From the NCBI GenBank assembly GCA_023420115.1, contig JAEZWR010000006.1, forward strand, positions 1 through 64,000: a DNA stretch of 64,000 nucleotides. Reading direction: 5' to 3'. Below are positions 55,258 through 64,000 of the stretch, one piece after another; positions within the stretch are counted from its first letter, which is position 1; each line of letters begins with the position of its first letter. The notes beneath the pieces are model-generated. The model searched no databases. It had not been told where the DNA came from and saw only the letters and a list, made by a program, of their open reading frames with translations. This stretch comes from Bacillota bacterium. GTDB taxonomy: Bacteria; Bacillota; Clostridia; Saccharofermentanales; Fastidiosipilaceae. The position numbers and the translations under genes are program-made.

Positions 55258-58200
55258 TTAGTTCTTCTTTAAACTAAATCTGCGTATCACTGTTAATGCT
55301 AATGTTAATGCTAATAAAAGCATCGCCATTATCGGAGCCTCTTCTCCTGTTTTGGGGACTGAGGATTTTTTACTTTGATTCTGACTTTGACTTGCTTGGG
55401 TCGAAGTACTTTCGCTACTTTGCTCTGTGATACTAGTTTTGCTACTGTTATCTCCCAGAGAAATAACCTCATAACCCACTTCTTCTCTGACCTTAGAACC
55501 GTCTGGATAAGTCACTTCGATAGTTACTTTATGTGTTCCTGGTGTGAGGTCTGGCTCACCGATAAAGGTAACAGTCGTTCCATCTGGCAGTTCTTCGAAG
55601 TTTTCAACAAAGTCTGTTGGATTTAGTGGCTCACCCTCATTTATTGTCACTTCTTGGAATACTGGTGGGTACTTCTTTGACATTGGATCAGGTACCACTG
55701 TGTAAGTTACTTCTTGTGTTACCTTAGAACCGTCTGGGTATTTTACTTCGATAATTACTTTATGTGTTCCTGGTGTGAGGTCTGGCTCACCGACAAAGGT
55801 AACAGTTGTTCCATCTGGCAGTTCTCCGAAGTTTTCAACAAAATCTGTTGGATTTAGTGGCTCGCCCTCATTTATTGTCACTTCTTTAAATACTGGTGGG
55901 TATTTTTCCGACTGTGGTTTTGGGATTACTGTATAAGTTACTTCTTCTGTAACTTTAGACCCATCTGGATAAGTCACCTCTATAGTAATAGTGTGTGTTC
56001 CTGGTGTGAGTACTGGCTCACCTACAAAGGTAACCTTGGTATTCTCAGGCAAATCTCCGTGGTTTTTCACGAAGCTCGTCGGATCTAAGGGCTGACCCTC
56101 GTTGATCGTAACATTCTGGAATACTGGTGGTGTTTTTTCCGCGTCTGTCTTACCGTTGAGGGCTTTTCTGGCTTCGATTAATTTCTTAAGAAGTTCATCA
56201 ATTTCGCCCTGAGTAATTAAAGTTCTGTCATTTTGCACTGGGACAAAATCTGTAATTTTTTTAGCAGCTATCAGTGCATCGTCATAAGCCTTCTTGAGTG
56301 GTTCATCAGCATAGATGTACTTGGTCGTTTGTTTCGTCGGATCACCTAAGGCCACTTCTGCCTTGAGTGGTCTACGATCTAAAACGTTCAATTTGATCTT
56401 TTGCTCAGATTGATGTTGATTGCGGCCAAAGACGAAGTTGATATCGTAGAGTCCTGGCTCGGTCGGAGTACCTTTCAATGTAGCCTTGACTGACTCTGGT
56501 AAGGTCCATTCGTAGAAACGAACCAACTGATATGAGAATTGAGTTGTTGACTCTAAGCCAGCTGGAATATTGCCATTGAAGAAACCTCTATCCAAACCAT
56601 GTTGTTGCACATTAGTGGCAATTAAACTGCTCTCTTCTCCCGCAAACATGATATAAGGGCCAACTGGAGCAGGTTTTTCGGGTTTAGGAACAGTAGAATT
56701 AGGTGTACGACGCAAGGCTATAACTTGGGAGTAGTAGGTCGGACCATTAGGCTCTGCAACACCATTACCTTTTGAATCTTCGACATAGAACCAACGTTTA
56801 TTATCATCTTTCATAGCTATCTCATAATCAGTACCGTCAACATCATAGAGATAGTTGTATGCGTGATAGGGGCTATCTGTAATTAAGAGTTCATAGGGAT
56901 TCTCTATACGAGTTTTATCCTTGTCTCCTTTTTTATAAATATACCAAGGAATTTTCTTCGCTTCTTCATCACTTAGATAATAAGGAATAAGTTGTTGCTT
57001 GCCGTCAACTTCCTCTGTCTCCAAAATGGCGACAGTGTACTCAACCTTCAAAGTCTTATTGGGATCAAATTTTTCTTTACGCAGAGGGACACGAACCTCA
57101 ACACGAGCACCCTTATCTACTTGCTCTTGCGTAATCTCAAAATCGAAGCGTGGAAGTTTATCAAAGCTTCTAACATAATAATTTTCAAGATAGTACTTTC
57201 CTACACTTAGAGCAAAAGGAACATGAGGTTTAATTTTTACTACAGAACCGTCTTCTGCTGAACGAATTGTATAATAGCCAAATACCAAGGACTCTCGAGC
57301 AGGATCTTTTGTAGCAATAGATTCTTCAGTTTCGCCCTCTTTTACTTCAAAAGCATGTACCATGACATCGACGAACTCACGACGAGCAACGCCTGTATCA
57401 CTGGGTTCCTCTTCCGCTGGTGCGTCACCTTGATCTGGCTTGAAAGACCAAAAACCGACAAAAGTATTAGGTCCTTCTTCTGTAACAACTAACTCTTCTT
57501 TATCAAATTTCTTAAAAGTCCAAGTACCACCTTCGACCTTTTTCTCCTTCTCGGCAGGCTCTGTAGGCTTGACTGTATCACCAACCTTAGCTGAACTTGG
57601 GGCTGGTACAGTATTAGCAATCTCCTCTGGAAGTGGGGTGTCCTTGCTCATTGACATATATTTATAGTCAAGTTGACCAGCTCTGAATGAACTAAACTCC
57701 CAAACTAAGGTAACTGTATTTTTCTCTTCTGGACCCTTTTGGATAATAATTGTCTCTTGGGGTTCACTGCGTACTAAACGCCAAGTTCCTTTGGATGTCT
57801 TGACTATGCCGTGAGTTATTTTAAAAGGAGAAAATGGATCACCAATCGGGCGTGGTTCAGGCCTGTCAACATAAGCCATCAATTCAGCATCTTCTGCTGC
57901 AGGATGATTCTCTTCATCTGTACTCTTGAACTTGATAAAAGCGAGCTCTTGGTTATCCTTGAGATTGTAATATTTCGCCCATTTCTTATATTCCTCTGAA
58001 CGGGGAATCTCTTCGCCCTCAGCAGCAGGTTGATTCTCGCCTGCACCATTTTCATCAGGGCTAGCTGGAGTAACTTCTCCATTATTCTCAGCAACTGCAC
58101 CACCATTAGCATCGGCTGGCTTGGCATCACCCTCCCCAGCAGGCTTCTCTTCATTAGCAGAATCTGCCCTCTCACCATTAGGCTGAGCATCGACATCTGC

Positions 58201-58377
58201 AGAAGATGCATCATTTGGAGTCACAGCAGCCGCTGCTCCGTCCTCTTCTGCGGCAGCTCCTAAAACTTCCCCCGGAGTTCCCTCATCAGCCTCAGCATAT
58301 AAATTCTGCAAAGGTGAAGATAGAAGTGCAAAAGTCAAGCAATATGTGATAATCTTAGAAAAATTATGCTTCTTCAT
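55258..58377 (-). CDS. Cell-wall-anchored protein with Rib-like repeats and VPKTG sorting signal
   Basis: 1039 residues. Signal peptide (MKKHNFSKIITYCLTFALLS, cleavage near YAEA), then a 90-residue Ala/Glu/Pro/Asn-rich segment, beta-rich domains (about 130-640), a FIVAR-like helical region (about 675-745) and three tandem repeats of 77 residues with YPDGSKVTxEVxYTV, as in Rib/alpha-type domains. After a Ser/Gln/Thr linker comes VPKTGE, a hydrophobic helix and RRFSLKKN: a sortase signal with Val in place of Leu. Start choice: ATG 58395 lies upstream, but GAGAGG sits 5 nt before the ATG at 58377. Promoter and terminator are visible. Likely an adhesin. Confidence 0.88.
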   Translation of the reverse strand: MKKHNFSKIITYCLTFALLSSPLQNLYAEADEGTPGEVLGAAAEEDGAAAAVTPNDASSADVDAQPNGERADSANEEKPAGEGDAKPADANGGAVAENNGEVTPASPDENGAGENQPAAEGEEIPRSEEYKKWAKYYNLKDNQELAFIKFKSTDEENHPAAEDAELMAYVDRPEPRPIGDPFSPFKITHGIVKTSKGTWRLVRSEPQETIIIQKGPEEKNTVTLVWEFSSFRAGQLDYKYMSMSKDTPLPEEIANTVPAPSSAKVGDTVKPTEPAEKEKKVEGGTWTFKKFDKEELVVTEEGPNTFVGFWSFKPDQGDAPAEEEPSDTGVARREFVDVMVHAFEVKEGETEESIATKDPARESLVFGYYTIRSAEDGSVVKIKPHVPFALSVGKYYLENYYVRSFDKLPRFDFEITQEQVDKGARVEVRVPLRKEKFDPNKTLKVEYTVAILETEEVDGKQQLIPYYLSDEEAKKIPWYIYKKGDKDKTRIENPYELLITDSPYHAYNYLYDVDGTDYEIAMKDDNKRWFYVEDSKGNGVAEPNGPTYYSQVIALRRTPNSTVPKPEKPAPVGPYIMFAGEESSLIATNVQQHGLDRGFFNGNIPAGLESTTQFSYQLVRFYEWTLPESVKATLKGTPTEPGLYDINFVFGRNQHQSEQKIKLNVLDRRPLKAEVALGDPTKQTTKYIYADEPLKKAYDDALIAAKKITDFVPVQNDRTLITQGEIDELLKKLIEARKALNGKTDAEKTPPVFQNVTINEGQPLDPTSFVKNHGDLPENTKVTFVGEPVLTPGTHTITIEVTYPDGSKVTEEVTYTVIPKPQSEKYPPVFKEVTINEGEPLNPTDFVENFGELPDGTTVTFVGEPDLTPGTHKVIIEVKYPDGSKVTQEVTYTVVPDPMSKKYPPVFQEVTINEGEPLNPTDFVENFEELPDGTTVTFIGEPDLTPGTHKVTIEVTYPDGSKVREEVGYEVISLGDNSSKTSITEQSSESTSTQASQSQNQSKKSSVPKTGEEAPIMAMLLLALTLALTVIRRFSLKKN
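55445..56141 (-). repeat. Three tandem 231-bp coding repeats
   Basis: Units begin near 56141, 55908 and 55677 on the minus strand (each starting …PPVF.EVTINEG). The second and third units are nearly identical at DNA level over long stretches; the first is more diverged. Confidence 0.85.
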
Positions 58378-58429
58378 TGAATCCTCTCTATACATAGTTA
58401 ATGTTACTTAAAACTACTTATCATTCAAG

Positions 58430-58458
58430 ATTTTATCTTAATTATCTCAAAATGTAAA
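58430..58458 (-). promoter_or_regulatory. Probable promoter of the VPKTG surface-protein gene
   Basis: Minus strand TTTACA (58458-58453) and TAAAAT (58435-58430) with 17-nt spacing, giving a leader of about 45 nt. Confidence 0.55.
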
Positions 58459-58613
58459 ACAATAAATCTAAATTATCACTCTGATTTCTAAATAAAAATA
58501 GAGAGTTTAAATTGTCAGAAAACTTCCAACCTTTCCTCAGCTAATGTAACCTTCTATACTCATCTACATATAAAAAAGAATAATATGAAAAATCTCGCCG
58601 AAATTAAAAATTA

Positions 58614-60308
58614 TTAATTATCTCTTTCATCAAATTTATCATTTCTGCCTTTAGGAAATAAGACCTCAATTGTTGTTCCCTTACCAAGTTCACTCTGCAT
58701 ATTTATTTTCCCATGATGATGTTGCACAGCGTGCTTTACGATAGATAGACCTAATCCAGTTCCACCAGATTGTTTAGAATGACTTTGATCAACTCTATAG
58801 AAACGTTCAAATACCTTATCTTGATGTTCCAGAGATATCCCAATACCTGTATCATTAACTCTAAGCACCACATCAGAAGAATTTTCATCAACAGTTATAT
58901 TAACTTTACCGCCCTGGACATTATACTTAATAGCATTATCACAAAGATTGTAAATAAGCTCATACAGCAAACCTCTCACCCCGCAAATATAAGCATCCTT
59001 TGCGTTGATTATTATCTCTATAGCCTTGGACCCAGCCGAATACAACAAGGCTTCTCTAGCCTCTTCTGCCAATTCTTTAAGATTAACTATATCAAAAGGT
59101 AATTCTGTGCCCTCGTCCAATCTTGCTAAATGAATAACATCTTCAATTAAATTTAAAAGGCGTGATGCCTCTTTACTAATAAGCCCAATAAACTGAGGTA
59201 TGTCTTCACTCTTTACAACCTTTTTCTCAATTAATTCAGCTGAGCCTAAAATGGTCTGTAAAGGTGTCTTTAGTTCATGTGATACATTGGCAGTAAATGC
59301 TTGTCTATGCTTCTGTGCGTGAACCTGATCTGTAATGTCAAATGCCAGAATAACAAGCCCTTGTATTTTTGAATCTGAATCTATCCTACTTAAATCAAAT
59401 TGGTAATCTCTTCCATTTATTTGAATTTGCAACTCTTTGCGACCTTGAACTTTTGCTTCTACTATCGCTCGGTGCATTTTCCCATTAGGATAAACCGTCA
59501 TAAAGTCCTTACCTAAACAATTATCATCAGTAGCAAATAAGCTTTTTGCACTCTCATTCAAACTTACAACACAATATCTTCTATCTAATAACACAAGTGC
59601 TTCTTTCATATTTCTTGTAATTTGATCAAAGGTATCTTGTTTTTGTTGAAGAATGGAAATTCGTTCTTTTATTTCCATCTGCTGACTGTGTATATGTTGT
59701 AAAAGTGGTGTAATTTCTTCATATGTATCATTTTGTAGTGGCTCATCTAACTTCAAATCATTGAGTGGTTTGGCGATCCATTTAGCAATCTTAGTTGCCA
59801 AAAAAGCTGATATTAATATAGAAATAAAAAAAACTACTAGTAACGGTATAAGCATATCTAGCACCAGGGCTAATAAGCTATCCCTACTAATAGAAATTCT
59901 TAAAACCCTGCCGTCACTTAAGCGCAGAGCCTCATATATAGTCTGTTCAGTTAGAGTATTAGAATATCTTTTGCTACTTCCTTTTCCAAATGCGAGCGCT
60001 GACTTAATCTCCTCTCGCTCAGCATGATTGTCCATTGTATTAATATCCTTGCGATTATCAAACAAAACCGTCCCATCTTTTGCAATCAATGTTAGACGGT
60101 ACCTGGATTGATTTAAGTCCTTTAGGTAATTTTCTCCGTCTTTCTCTGTAGCTTCTGCAACAAGATACAAGGCAGTTTTCAATTGCTCTTCCTGTATCGA
60201 ACCATAATGCCGATAAGAAAATAGGGTAATGATTACTAAACTTAGTAATAGTACGGTACTAGTAACCAAAATAATTGATCTAAGTATTCTGCTACTCATT
60301 TTCTTCAT
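58614..60308 (-). CDS. phoR: Phosphate-sensing-type histidine kinase PhoR
   Basis: 564 residues. Membrane helix (about 10-30), an extracytoplasmic sensor of about 120 residues, second helix (about 150-170), linker and PAS domain (about 225-330), HisKA with NVSHELKTPLQT (phospho-accepting His near 346) and HATPase_c with N, G1 (DTGIGI) and G2 (GGTGLGLSI) boxes. It autophosphorylates and passes phosphate to the response regulator encoded just upstream; the reading frames overlap by 17 bases. The pst-phoU context identifies it as PhoR. Confidence 0.93.
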   Translation of the reverse strand: MKKMSSRILRSIILVTSTVLLLSLVIITLFSYRHYGSIQEEQLKTALYLVAEATEKDGENYLKDLNQSRYRLTLIAKDGTVLFDNRKDINTMDNHAEREEIKSALAFGKGSSKRYSNTLTEQTIYEALRLSDGRVLRISISRDSLLALVLDMLIPLLVVFFISILISAFLATKIAKWIAKPLNDLKLDEPLQNDTYEEITPLLQHIHSQQMEIKERISILQQKQDTFDQITRNMKEALVLLDRRYCVVSLNESAKSLFATDDNCLGKDFMTVYPNGKMHRAIVEAKVQGRKELQIQINGRDYQFDLSRIDSDSKIQGLVILAFDITDQVHAQKHRQAFTANVSHELKTPLQTILGSAELIEKKVVKSEDIPQFIGLISKEASRLLNLIEDVIHLARLDEGTELPFDIVNLKELAEEAREALLYSAGSKAIEIIINAKDAYICGVRGLLYELIYNLCDNAIKYNVQGGKVNITVDENSSDVVLRVNDTGIGISLEHQDKVFERFYRVDQSHSKQSGGTGLGLSIVKHAVQHHHGKINMQSELGKGTTIEVLFPKGRNDKFDERDN

Positions 60309-60972
60309 TCCAACGATAACCTACATTGCGAACGGTCTCAATTCTTCTACCATACTTGTCTAATTTTTGACGCAAAGTTCGAATATGAGAATCCAAAGTT
60401 CTAGATTCTCCAATATATGTTTGATTCCACACTAAATTAAACAATTGCTCGCGTGTATAAATCATCCTAGGATGCGTCAAAAATAGTCGCAAAAGTTCAA
60501 ATTCCTTATGCGTAAGATTTATTCGAACTCCATCCGCTGTTACAGTGTATTCATCTAGACTAAGTACTAAACCGTCAGTCTCTAATATTTTACTTTGTTT
60601 AGCAGGTTCTGCTCTTCGAAGGACTGCTCTCACCCTAGAAACCATTTCCATAATACTAAATGGTTTGACAATATAATCATCAGCGCCTAAATCTAAGCCT
60701 CTAACTCTATCGTATTCTTCACCTTTTGCTGTAGCCAAAATAACTGGAATTTTATTTAGTAATATAGATGATTTCATCTTAGATAAAATTGTAATTCCAT
60801 CTAAACCTGGCAACATAAGATCTAGAATAATCAGATCTGGAACGTCCTTTTGCAAGGCTTCCCAAAAAACAAGTCCATCTTCGAAGCCTCTTGTTTCAAA
60901 TCCCGCTGCATTTAGAGCATACATTCCAATATCACGGATACTAGCATCATCTTCAACATACCAAATCATCAT
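60292..60972 (-). CDS. phoB: Response regulator PhoB/PhoP
   Basis: 226 residues. Receiver domain with acidic pair near 8-9 (VEDD), phosphorylation site Asp51 (LIILDLMLPG), Thr and Lys in ATAKG and IVKPF; OmpR-type winged helix at the C-terminus (LTHKEFELLRLFL, RTLDSHIRTLRQKL, RNVGYRW). Once phosphorylated it should activate Pho regulon promoters. The gene overlaps phoU by 20 bases and phoR by 17. Confidence 0.94.
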   Translation of the reverse strand: MMIWYVEDDASIRDIGMYALNAAGFETRGFEDGLVFWEALQKDVPDLIILDLMLPGLDGITILSKMKSSILLNKIPVILATAKGEEYDRVRGLDLGADDYIVKPFSIMEMVSRVRAVLRRAEPAKQSKILETDGLVLSLDEYTVTADGVRINLTHKEFELLRLFLTHPRMIYTREQLFNLVWNQTYIGESRTLDSHIRTLRQKLDKYGRRIETVRNVGYRWNEENE

Positions 60973-61657
60973 TATTCGCCTTGTGTTTACCTGTTATTGA
61001 GTAAATAACCCACTCTGCAATATTACATGCATGATCGCCAATTCTCTCTAAATACTTTGCAATCATCAGCAAATCAAGCGCCAGCGAAGCATCTGCATGT
61101 TTATCTTCAATCAATTTCACTATACTACACTTTATCTTATAAAAATAGTTATCTACTATATCATCTTGTTTTATTACTTCTTTTGCTAAATCCAAATCTT
61201 TTCTTACAAAGGCTTGTATACAGGCTGTTACCATACTTACGGATTCTTTAGCCATCTCCTCAAGGAGAGAAATATTAGATATTTGATGCTTTTTTAAAAA
61301 AACCACAATTTCTGCAATATCCTCGGCCTGATCCCCTATTCTCTCCATATCCGTTATCATTTTCAAAGCTGCCGATATAATTCTTAAATCTGTCGCTACC
61401 GGTTGCCAATGAAGCAAAAGCTTCATACACCTGTGTTCAATATTCCTCTCCATATAATCTATCGCTGTACTTTTATCTTTTATCTCACTTGCTAGTTTAG
61501 TATCTAAGGTGATAACTGCCTTTACTGCATCTGTTATGGCCTCCTCACACAGTGTACACATTCCTATCATCTCTTGATTAAGTTCAAATAATAGATCATC
61601 CAAAGGGCTATGTATTTCCTTATCCTTATCCTTATCCTTATCTATATCCTTATTCAT
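60953..61657 (-). CDS. phoU: Phosphate transport regulator PhoU
   Basis: 234 residues forming two PhoU three-helix repeats; DLRIISAALKMITDMERIGDQAEDIAE and the matching LMIAKYLERIGDHACNIAEWV are the family metal-site motifs. PhoU restrains PstSCAB and PhoR when phosphate is plentiful. The N-terminus carries an unusual (Asp-Lys)n stretch before the usual start, encoded by a hexanucleotide repeat. GAGAGGG lies 8 nt before the ATG. Confidence 0.95.
   Translation of the reverse strand: MNKDIDKDKDKDKEIHSPLDDLLFELNQEMIGMCTLCEEAITDAVKAVITLDTKLASEIKDKSTAIDYMERNIEHRCMKLLLHWQPVATDLRIISAALKMITDMERIGDQAEDIAEIVVFLKKHQISNISLLEEMAKESVSMVTACIQAFVRKDLDLAKEVIKQDDIVDNYFYKIKCSIVKLIEDKHADASLALDLLMIAKYLERIGDHACNIAEWVIYSITGKHKANNDDLVC
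61618..61653 (-). repeat. Hexanucleotide tandem repeat at the start of phoU
   Basis: Six copies of CCTTAT (plus strand; one is CTATAT), encoding the charged NKDIDKDKDKDK segment right after the phoU start codon. Read on the gene strand the unit is AAGGAT/ATAAGG, itself Shine-Dalgarno-like. Confidence 0.85.
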
Positions 61658-61685
61658 CTCAACATCCCTCTCAAGTTATACAAAT

Positions 61686-62441
61686 TCACCCAAATCTACC
61701 CGTGATATAATTTTCTGTTTTTTTGTTTTTCGGTTTAGAAAAAAGCGTGTCAGTCTTATCAAATTCAATTAATTCGCCAAGCAAAAAGAAGCCTGTATAA
61801 TCGGAAACTCGAACAGCTTGTTGCATATTATGAGTTACAACAACTAGAGTATAAGTCTCCTTTAATTTCAGCATCAAAGCCTCAATATGAGCTGTCGCAA
61901 TTGGATCAAGTGCTGATGTTGGCTCATCCATGAGTAAAACTTCCGGCTTAACAGCCAATGCTCTGGCTATACAAAGACGCTGTTGTTGACCGCCAGACAA
62001 ACTATGTGCGGATTTTTTTAACCTATCTTTTACTTCATCCCACAGGGCGGCATCACGGAGTGCTTTTTCTACTATTTCATCTAAAATAATTCTTTTCGTA
62101 ATTCCATGCGTCCTCGGCCCGTAGGCAACATTATCATAGATACTCATAGGAAAGGGATTCGGTTTTTGAAAAACCATACCTATAGATTTTCTAAGCTGAT
62201 TAACATTAACGCTCCTGTCAAAAATATCACAATCGTTATATCGAAGCTCGCCAGTCACCTTTACATTTAAAATAAGATCGTTCATACGATTTAAGGTCTT
62301 AAGAAAAGTCGACTTTCCACAACCTGAAGGTCCAATCAAGGCAGTGATACAATTTCTTGGAATATCAATATTGATATTTTTCAGCACTTGATGCTCCCCG
62401 TACCACAAACATAAATCATCTACGGTTAAGATAGGATTCAT
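61686..62441 (-). CDS. pstB: Phosphate ABC transporter ATP-binding protein PstB
   Basis: 251 residues, standard PstB length. Walker A GPSGCGKST (about 33-41), Q-loop VFQKPNPFPMSIYDNVAYGPR (specific to PstB), signature LSGGQQQRLCIARALA, Walker B LLMDEPTSALDP and the switch His in VVTHNMQQA. It drives phosphate import. Start overlaps pstA by 4 nt; Shine-Dalgarno GGAGGGG. Confidence 0.97.
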   Translation of the reverse strand: MNPILTVDDLCLWYGEHQVLKNINIDIPRNCITALIGPSGCGKSTFLKTLNRMNDLILNVKVTGELRYNDCDIFDRSVNVNQLRKSIGMVFQKPNPFPMSIYDNVAYGPRTHGITKRIILDEIVEKALRDAALWDEVKDRLKKSAHSLSGGQQQRLCIARALAVKPEVLLMDEPTSALDPIATAHIEALMLKLKETYTLVVVTHNMQQAVRVSDYTGFFLLGELIEFDKTDTLFSKPKNKKTENYITGRFG

Positions 62442-63295
62442 TTATTTCTCCCCTCCGCTAAACTTTTTTCCAATAAACTAACTGAAAAATTAATTATTAT
62501 AGCCAGAATCATCAATATGGCTGCAATTGCAAAAGCTACGCCAAACTCTCCTTGCTCTTTCGCATATACATACAAGGCAACAGTCAAAGTTGCACCTGGA
62601 GATTTCAGACCATCAAACAGACCGTGAATTGAATGGGCAAATCCAGCAGTAAAAAGCAGCGCTGCAGACTCTCCTAACACCCTACCCACGGACAAAATAC
62701 AAGCTGTAAGCACCCCCGTCATACAAGATGGCAGTACAACAGTTCGAATAACTCTCCATTTCCCAGCACCTAAACCAAAGGCTGCTTCTCGATATGATAG
62801 GGGGACGTTTTTTAGACTTTCTTGTGTTGTTCTCACAACTGTTGGCAAATTCATAATAACTAGGGTCAAAGCCCCTGCAAGAAGCGAGGTTCCAATTCTA
62901 TTAGAGAATAGAAGCATCCCGACCAGACCGTAGATAATCGACGGTATCCCCGACAGTGTTTCGCTAGCATACTCAATAATCCCAACAAGTCTCTTATTAC
63001 TGGCGTACTCCGTCAAATAAATTGCCGCTCCCACCCCTATAGGCAGAACAATTACCAAGGTTGCAAGAACCACATAAATAGTATTTAGAATATCTGGTAA
63101 TATCCCGTATTTGTCACTGAGATAACTGGGCTCTGTAGACAGAAGTTGCCAACTAATATTTGGCAAACCTATTCTAAATACATAAATAATCATGAATAAA
63201 ATTAAAGAAACTGTCAGCAAGACCGAAACTAACATCGCTATTTTTGCTAAGATAATAAAAATTTTTCTATTCAAAGATATCGACTTATTTAGCAT
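62438..63295 (-). CDS. pstA: Phosphate ABC transporter permease PstA
   Basis: 285 residues, six membrane helices, with the permease EAA-type loop YREAAFGLGAGKWRVIRTVVLP and the PstA block ETLSGIPSIIYGLVGMLLF. Three nt after pstC and overlapping pstB by 4, so the transporter is one transcription unit. Confidence 0.95.
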   Translation of the reverse strand: MLNKSISLNRKIFIILAKIAMLVSVLLTVSLILFMIIYVFRIGLPNISWQLLSTEPSYLSDKYGILPDILNTIYVVLATLVIVLPIGVGAAIYLTEYASNKRLVGIIEYASETLSGIPSIIYGLVGMLLFSNRIGTSLLAGALTLVIMNLPTVVRTTQESLKNVPLSYREAAFGLGAGKWRVIRTVVLPSCMTGVLTACILSVGRVLGESAALLFTAGFAHSIHGLFDGLKSPGATLTVALYVYAKEQGEFGVAFAIAAILMILAIIINFSVSLLEKSLAEGRNK

Positions 63296-63298
63296 AAA

Positions 63299-64000
63299 TT
63301 AGTTCTTTCTACTTTTGAGGAAGCAATTAAGCAAAGCATTTATTATCATTATGAAAATAAATAAAACTAGTGCAATTGAGAAAAGTGCCTGCCTTTGTAA
63401 GCCTCCTGCATATGACATTTCACTCGCAACAGCAGTTGTCAAAAATCTAACACTTTGAAAAAGCGAATCTGGCATATTGGCAACATTCCCTGCCACCATC
63501 AAAACAGCCATGGCCTCTCCGATTGCTCGACCGATTCCCAATACAATCGCTGTGACAATTCCCTTTCTAGCCGCCGGCAGTGATACCTTGAAATATGTTT
63601 CCTCTGGAGTAGCACCGAGTGCCATTGATGCTTCCTCATATTCTCTAGGAACTGCCTCAAGCGAAGCTGTTGCAATTTTAATAATAGTTGGCAAAATCAT
63701 AATCGCCAAAACAATAATAGCTGCAAATAAACTAGCTCCATCTGGAATTTTAAATACTCTCTGAATAGTAGGGACTAGGAATAACATACCAACCAAACCA
63801 TAGACTACAGATGGAATTCCTGCTAATAAACTTATGGCTACTTGCAGAATATTTCTTATCCTTTGATTCGCTATCTTGGATAAATAAATAGCACTCAAAA
63901 TTCCAAGCGGAACACCGATTAATATAGCTCCAAAAGTTCCATAAACACTTGTTAAAATAAAAGGCAGGATTCCATACTGAGGTCTTGCAGCCGTCGCTTG
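63299..64000 (-). CDS. pstC: Phosphate ABC transporter permease PstC (partial)
   Basis: The reading frame is open to the window edge: upstream of the internal TTG at 63898 it continues with GILPFILTSVYGTFGAILIG, so the N-terminus lies beyond 64000. About 233 residues are visible with the EAA loop YEEASMALGATPEETYFKVSLP and LLAGIPSVVYGLVGMLF. A pstS gene would be expected further upstream. Confidence 0.95.
   Translation of the reverse strand, partial: QATAARPQYGILPFILTSVYGTFGAILIGVPLGILSAIYLSKIANQRIRNILQVAISLLAGIPSVVYGLVGMLFLVPTIQRVFKIPDGASLFAAIIVLAIMILPTIIKIATASLEAVPREYEEASMALGATPEETYFKVSLPAARKGIVTAIVLGIGRAIGEAMAVLMVAGNVANMPDSLFQSVRFLTTAVASEMSYAGGLQRQALFSIALVLFIFIMIINALLNCFLKSRKN

Noticed and set aside
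57879..58214. 111-codon minus-strand frame inside the surface-protein gene
   Set aside because: Shadow of the Ala/Glu-rich coding segment in another frame; no ribosome site and low-complexity product.
1..64000. Searched by eye for tRNA/rRNA genes, CRISPR arrays, transposases, integrases and phage genes
   Set aside because: None seen; no GC-rich cloverleaf-like stretches, regular spaced repeats or recombinase motifs.

Overview
The window looks like chromosomal DNA of a low-GC, Gram-positive (Firmicutes/Clostridia-type) bacterium. The evidence is strong Shine-Dalgarno sequences with frequent GTG/TTG starts, sortase-type wall-anchor tails, a CsoR copper operon, a YhaN/YhaO nuclease pair and many intrinsic terminators. 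A host-associated fermentative clostridium of the Fastidiosipila/Mageeibacillus kind is a guess from general character only. I see no rRNA, tRNA, CRISPR array, transposase or phage genes.

Layout. 1-8.9 kb: end of a membrane protein, a MATE exporter, a CpXC zinc-ribbon protein, a prolyl aminopeptidase and the YhaO-YhaN (SbcD/SbcC-like) pair. 9-14.9 kb: a MoxR ATPase / DUF58 / membrane transglutaminase (TgpA-like) cluster. 15-19.3 kb: a membrane-anchored phospholipase D-like protein, a dGTPase and a GNAT acetyltransferase. 19.3-25.4 kb: a divergent MurE-like ligase, a second MATE exporter, a 93-residue glycine-tailed small protein, an LAKTG-anchored adhesin and a DtxR-family metal regulator. 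25.5-35 kb: leucyl-tRNA synthetase, a divergent prepilin-peptidase-like protein, oligoendopeptidase F, exoribonuclease YhaM, an N-acetylhexosamine-kinase-like enzyme, peptidase T and a DUF2871 remnant. 35-45.9 kb: a CPBP protease, a trigger-factor-like protein without its ribosome-binding domain, a two-gene ABC exporter, a thioredoxin, an M16C metalloprotease and a 3-hydroxyisobutyrate-dehydrogenase-family enzyme. 45.9-49 kb: CsoR operator, copA with a fused CopZ-like domain, and csoR. 49.3-58.4 kb: an orphan ABC exporter and two very large surface proteins, one with a transglutaminase-like domain and one with a VPKTG sorting signal and three 77-residue repeats. 58.6-64 kb: the phosphate module pstC-pstA-pstB-phoU-phoB-phoR, cut by the window end in pstC.

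Together the genes suggest peptide and amino-acid use (Pip, PepF, PepT, M16C), envelope building and surface display, metal homeostasis (DtxR, CopA/CsoR) and phosphate sensing. Intergenic DNA is rich in structured elements: bidirectional terminators, four long palindromes and a recurrent mini-hairpin with a GNRA-type loop. The best leads for something undescribed are the 93-aa small protein beside a MATE exporter, the MurE-like ligase with altered motifs, a possible internal CopZ start inside copA, the domain-reduced trigger-factor homologue and the two families of intergenic hairpins.
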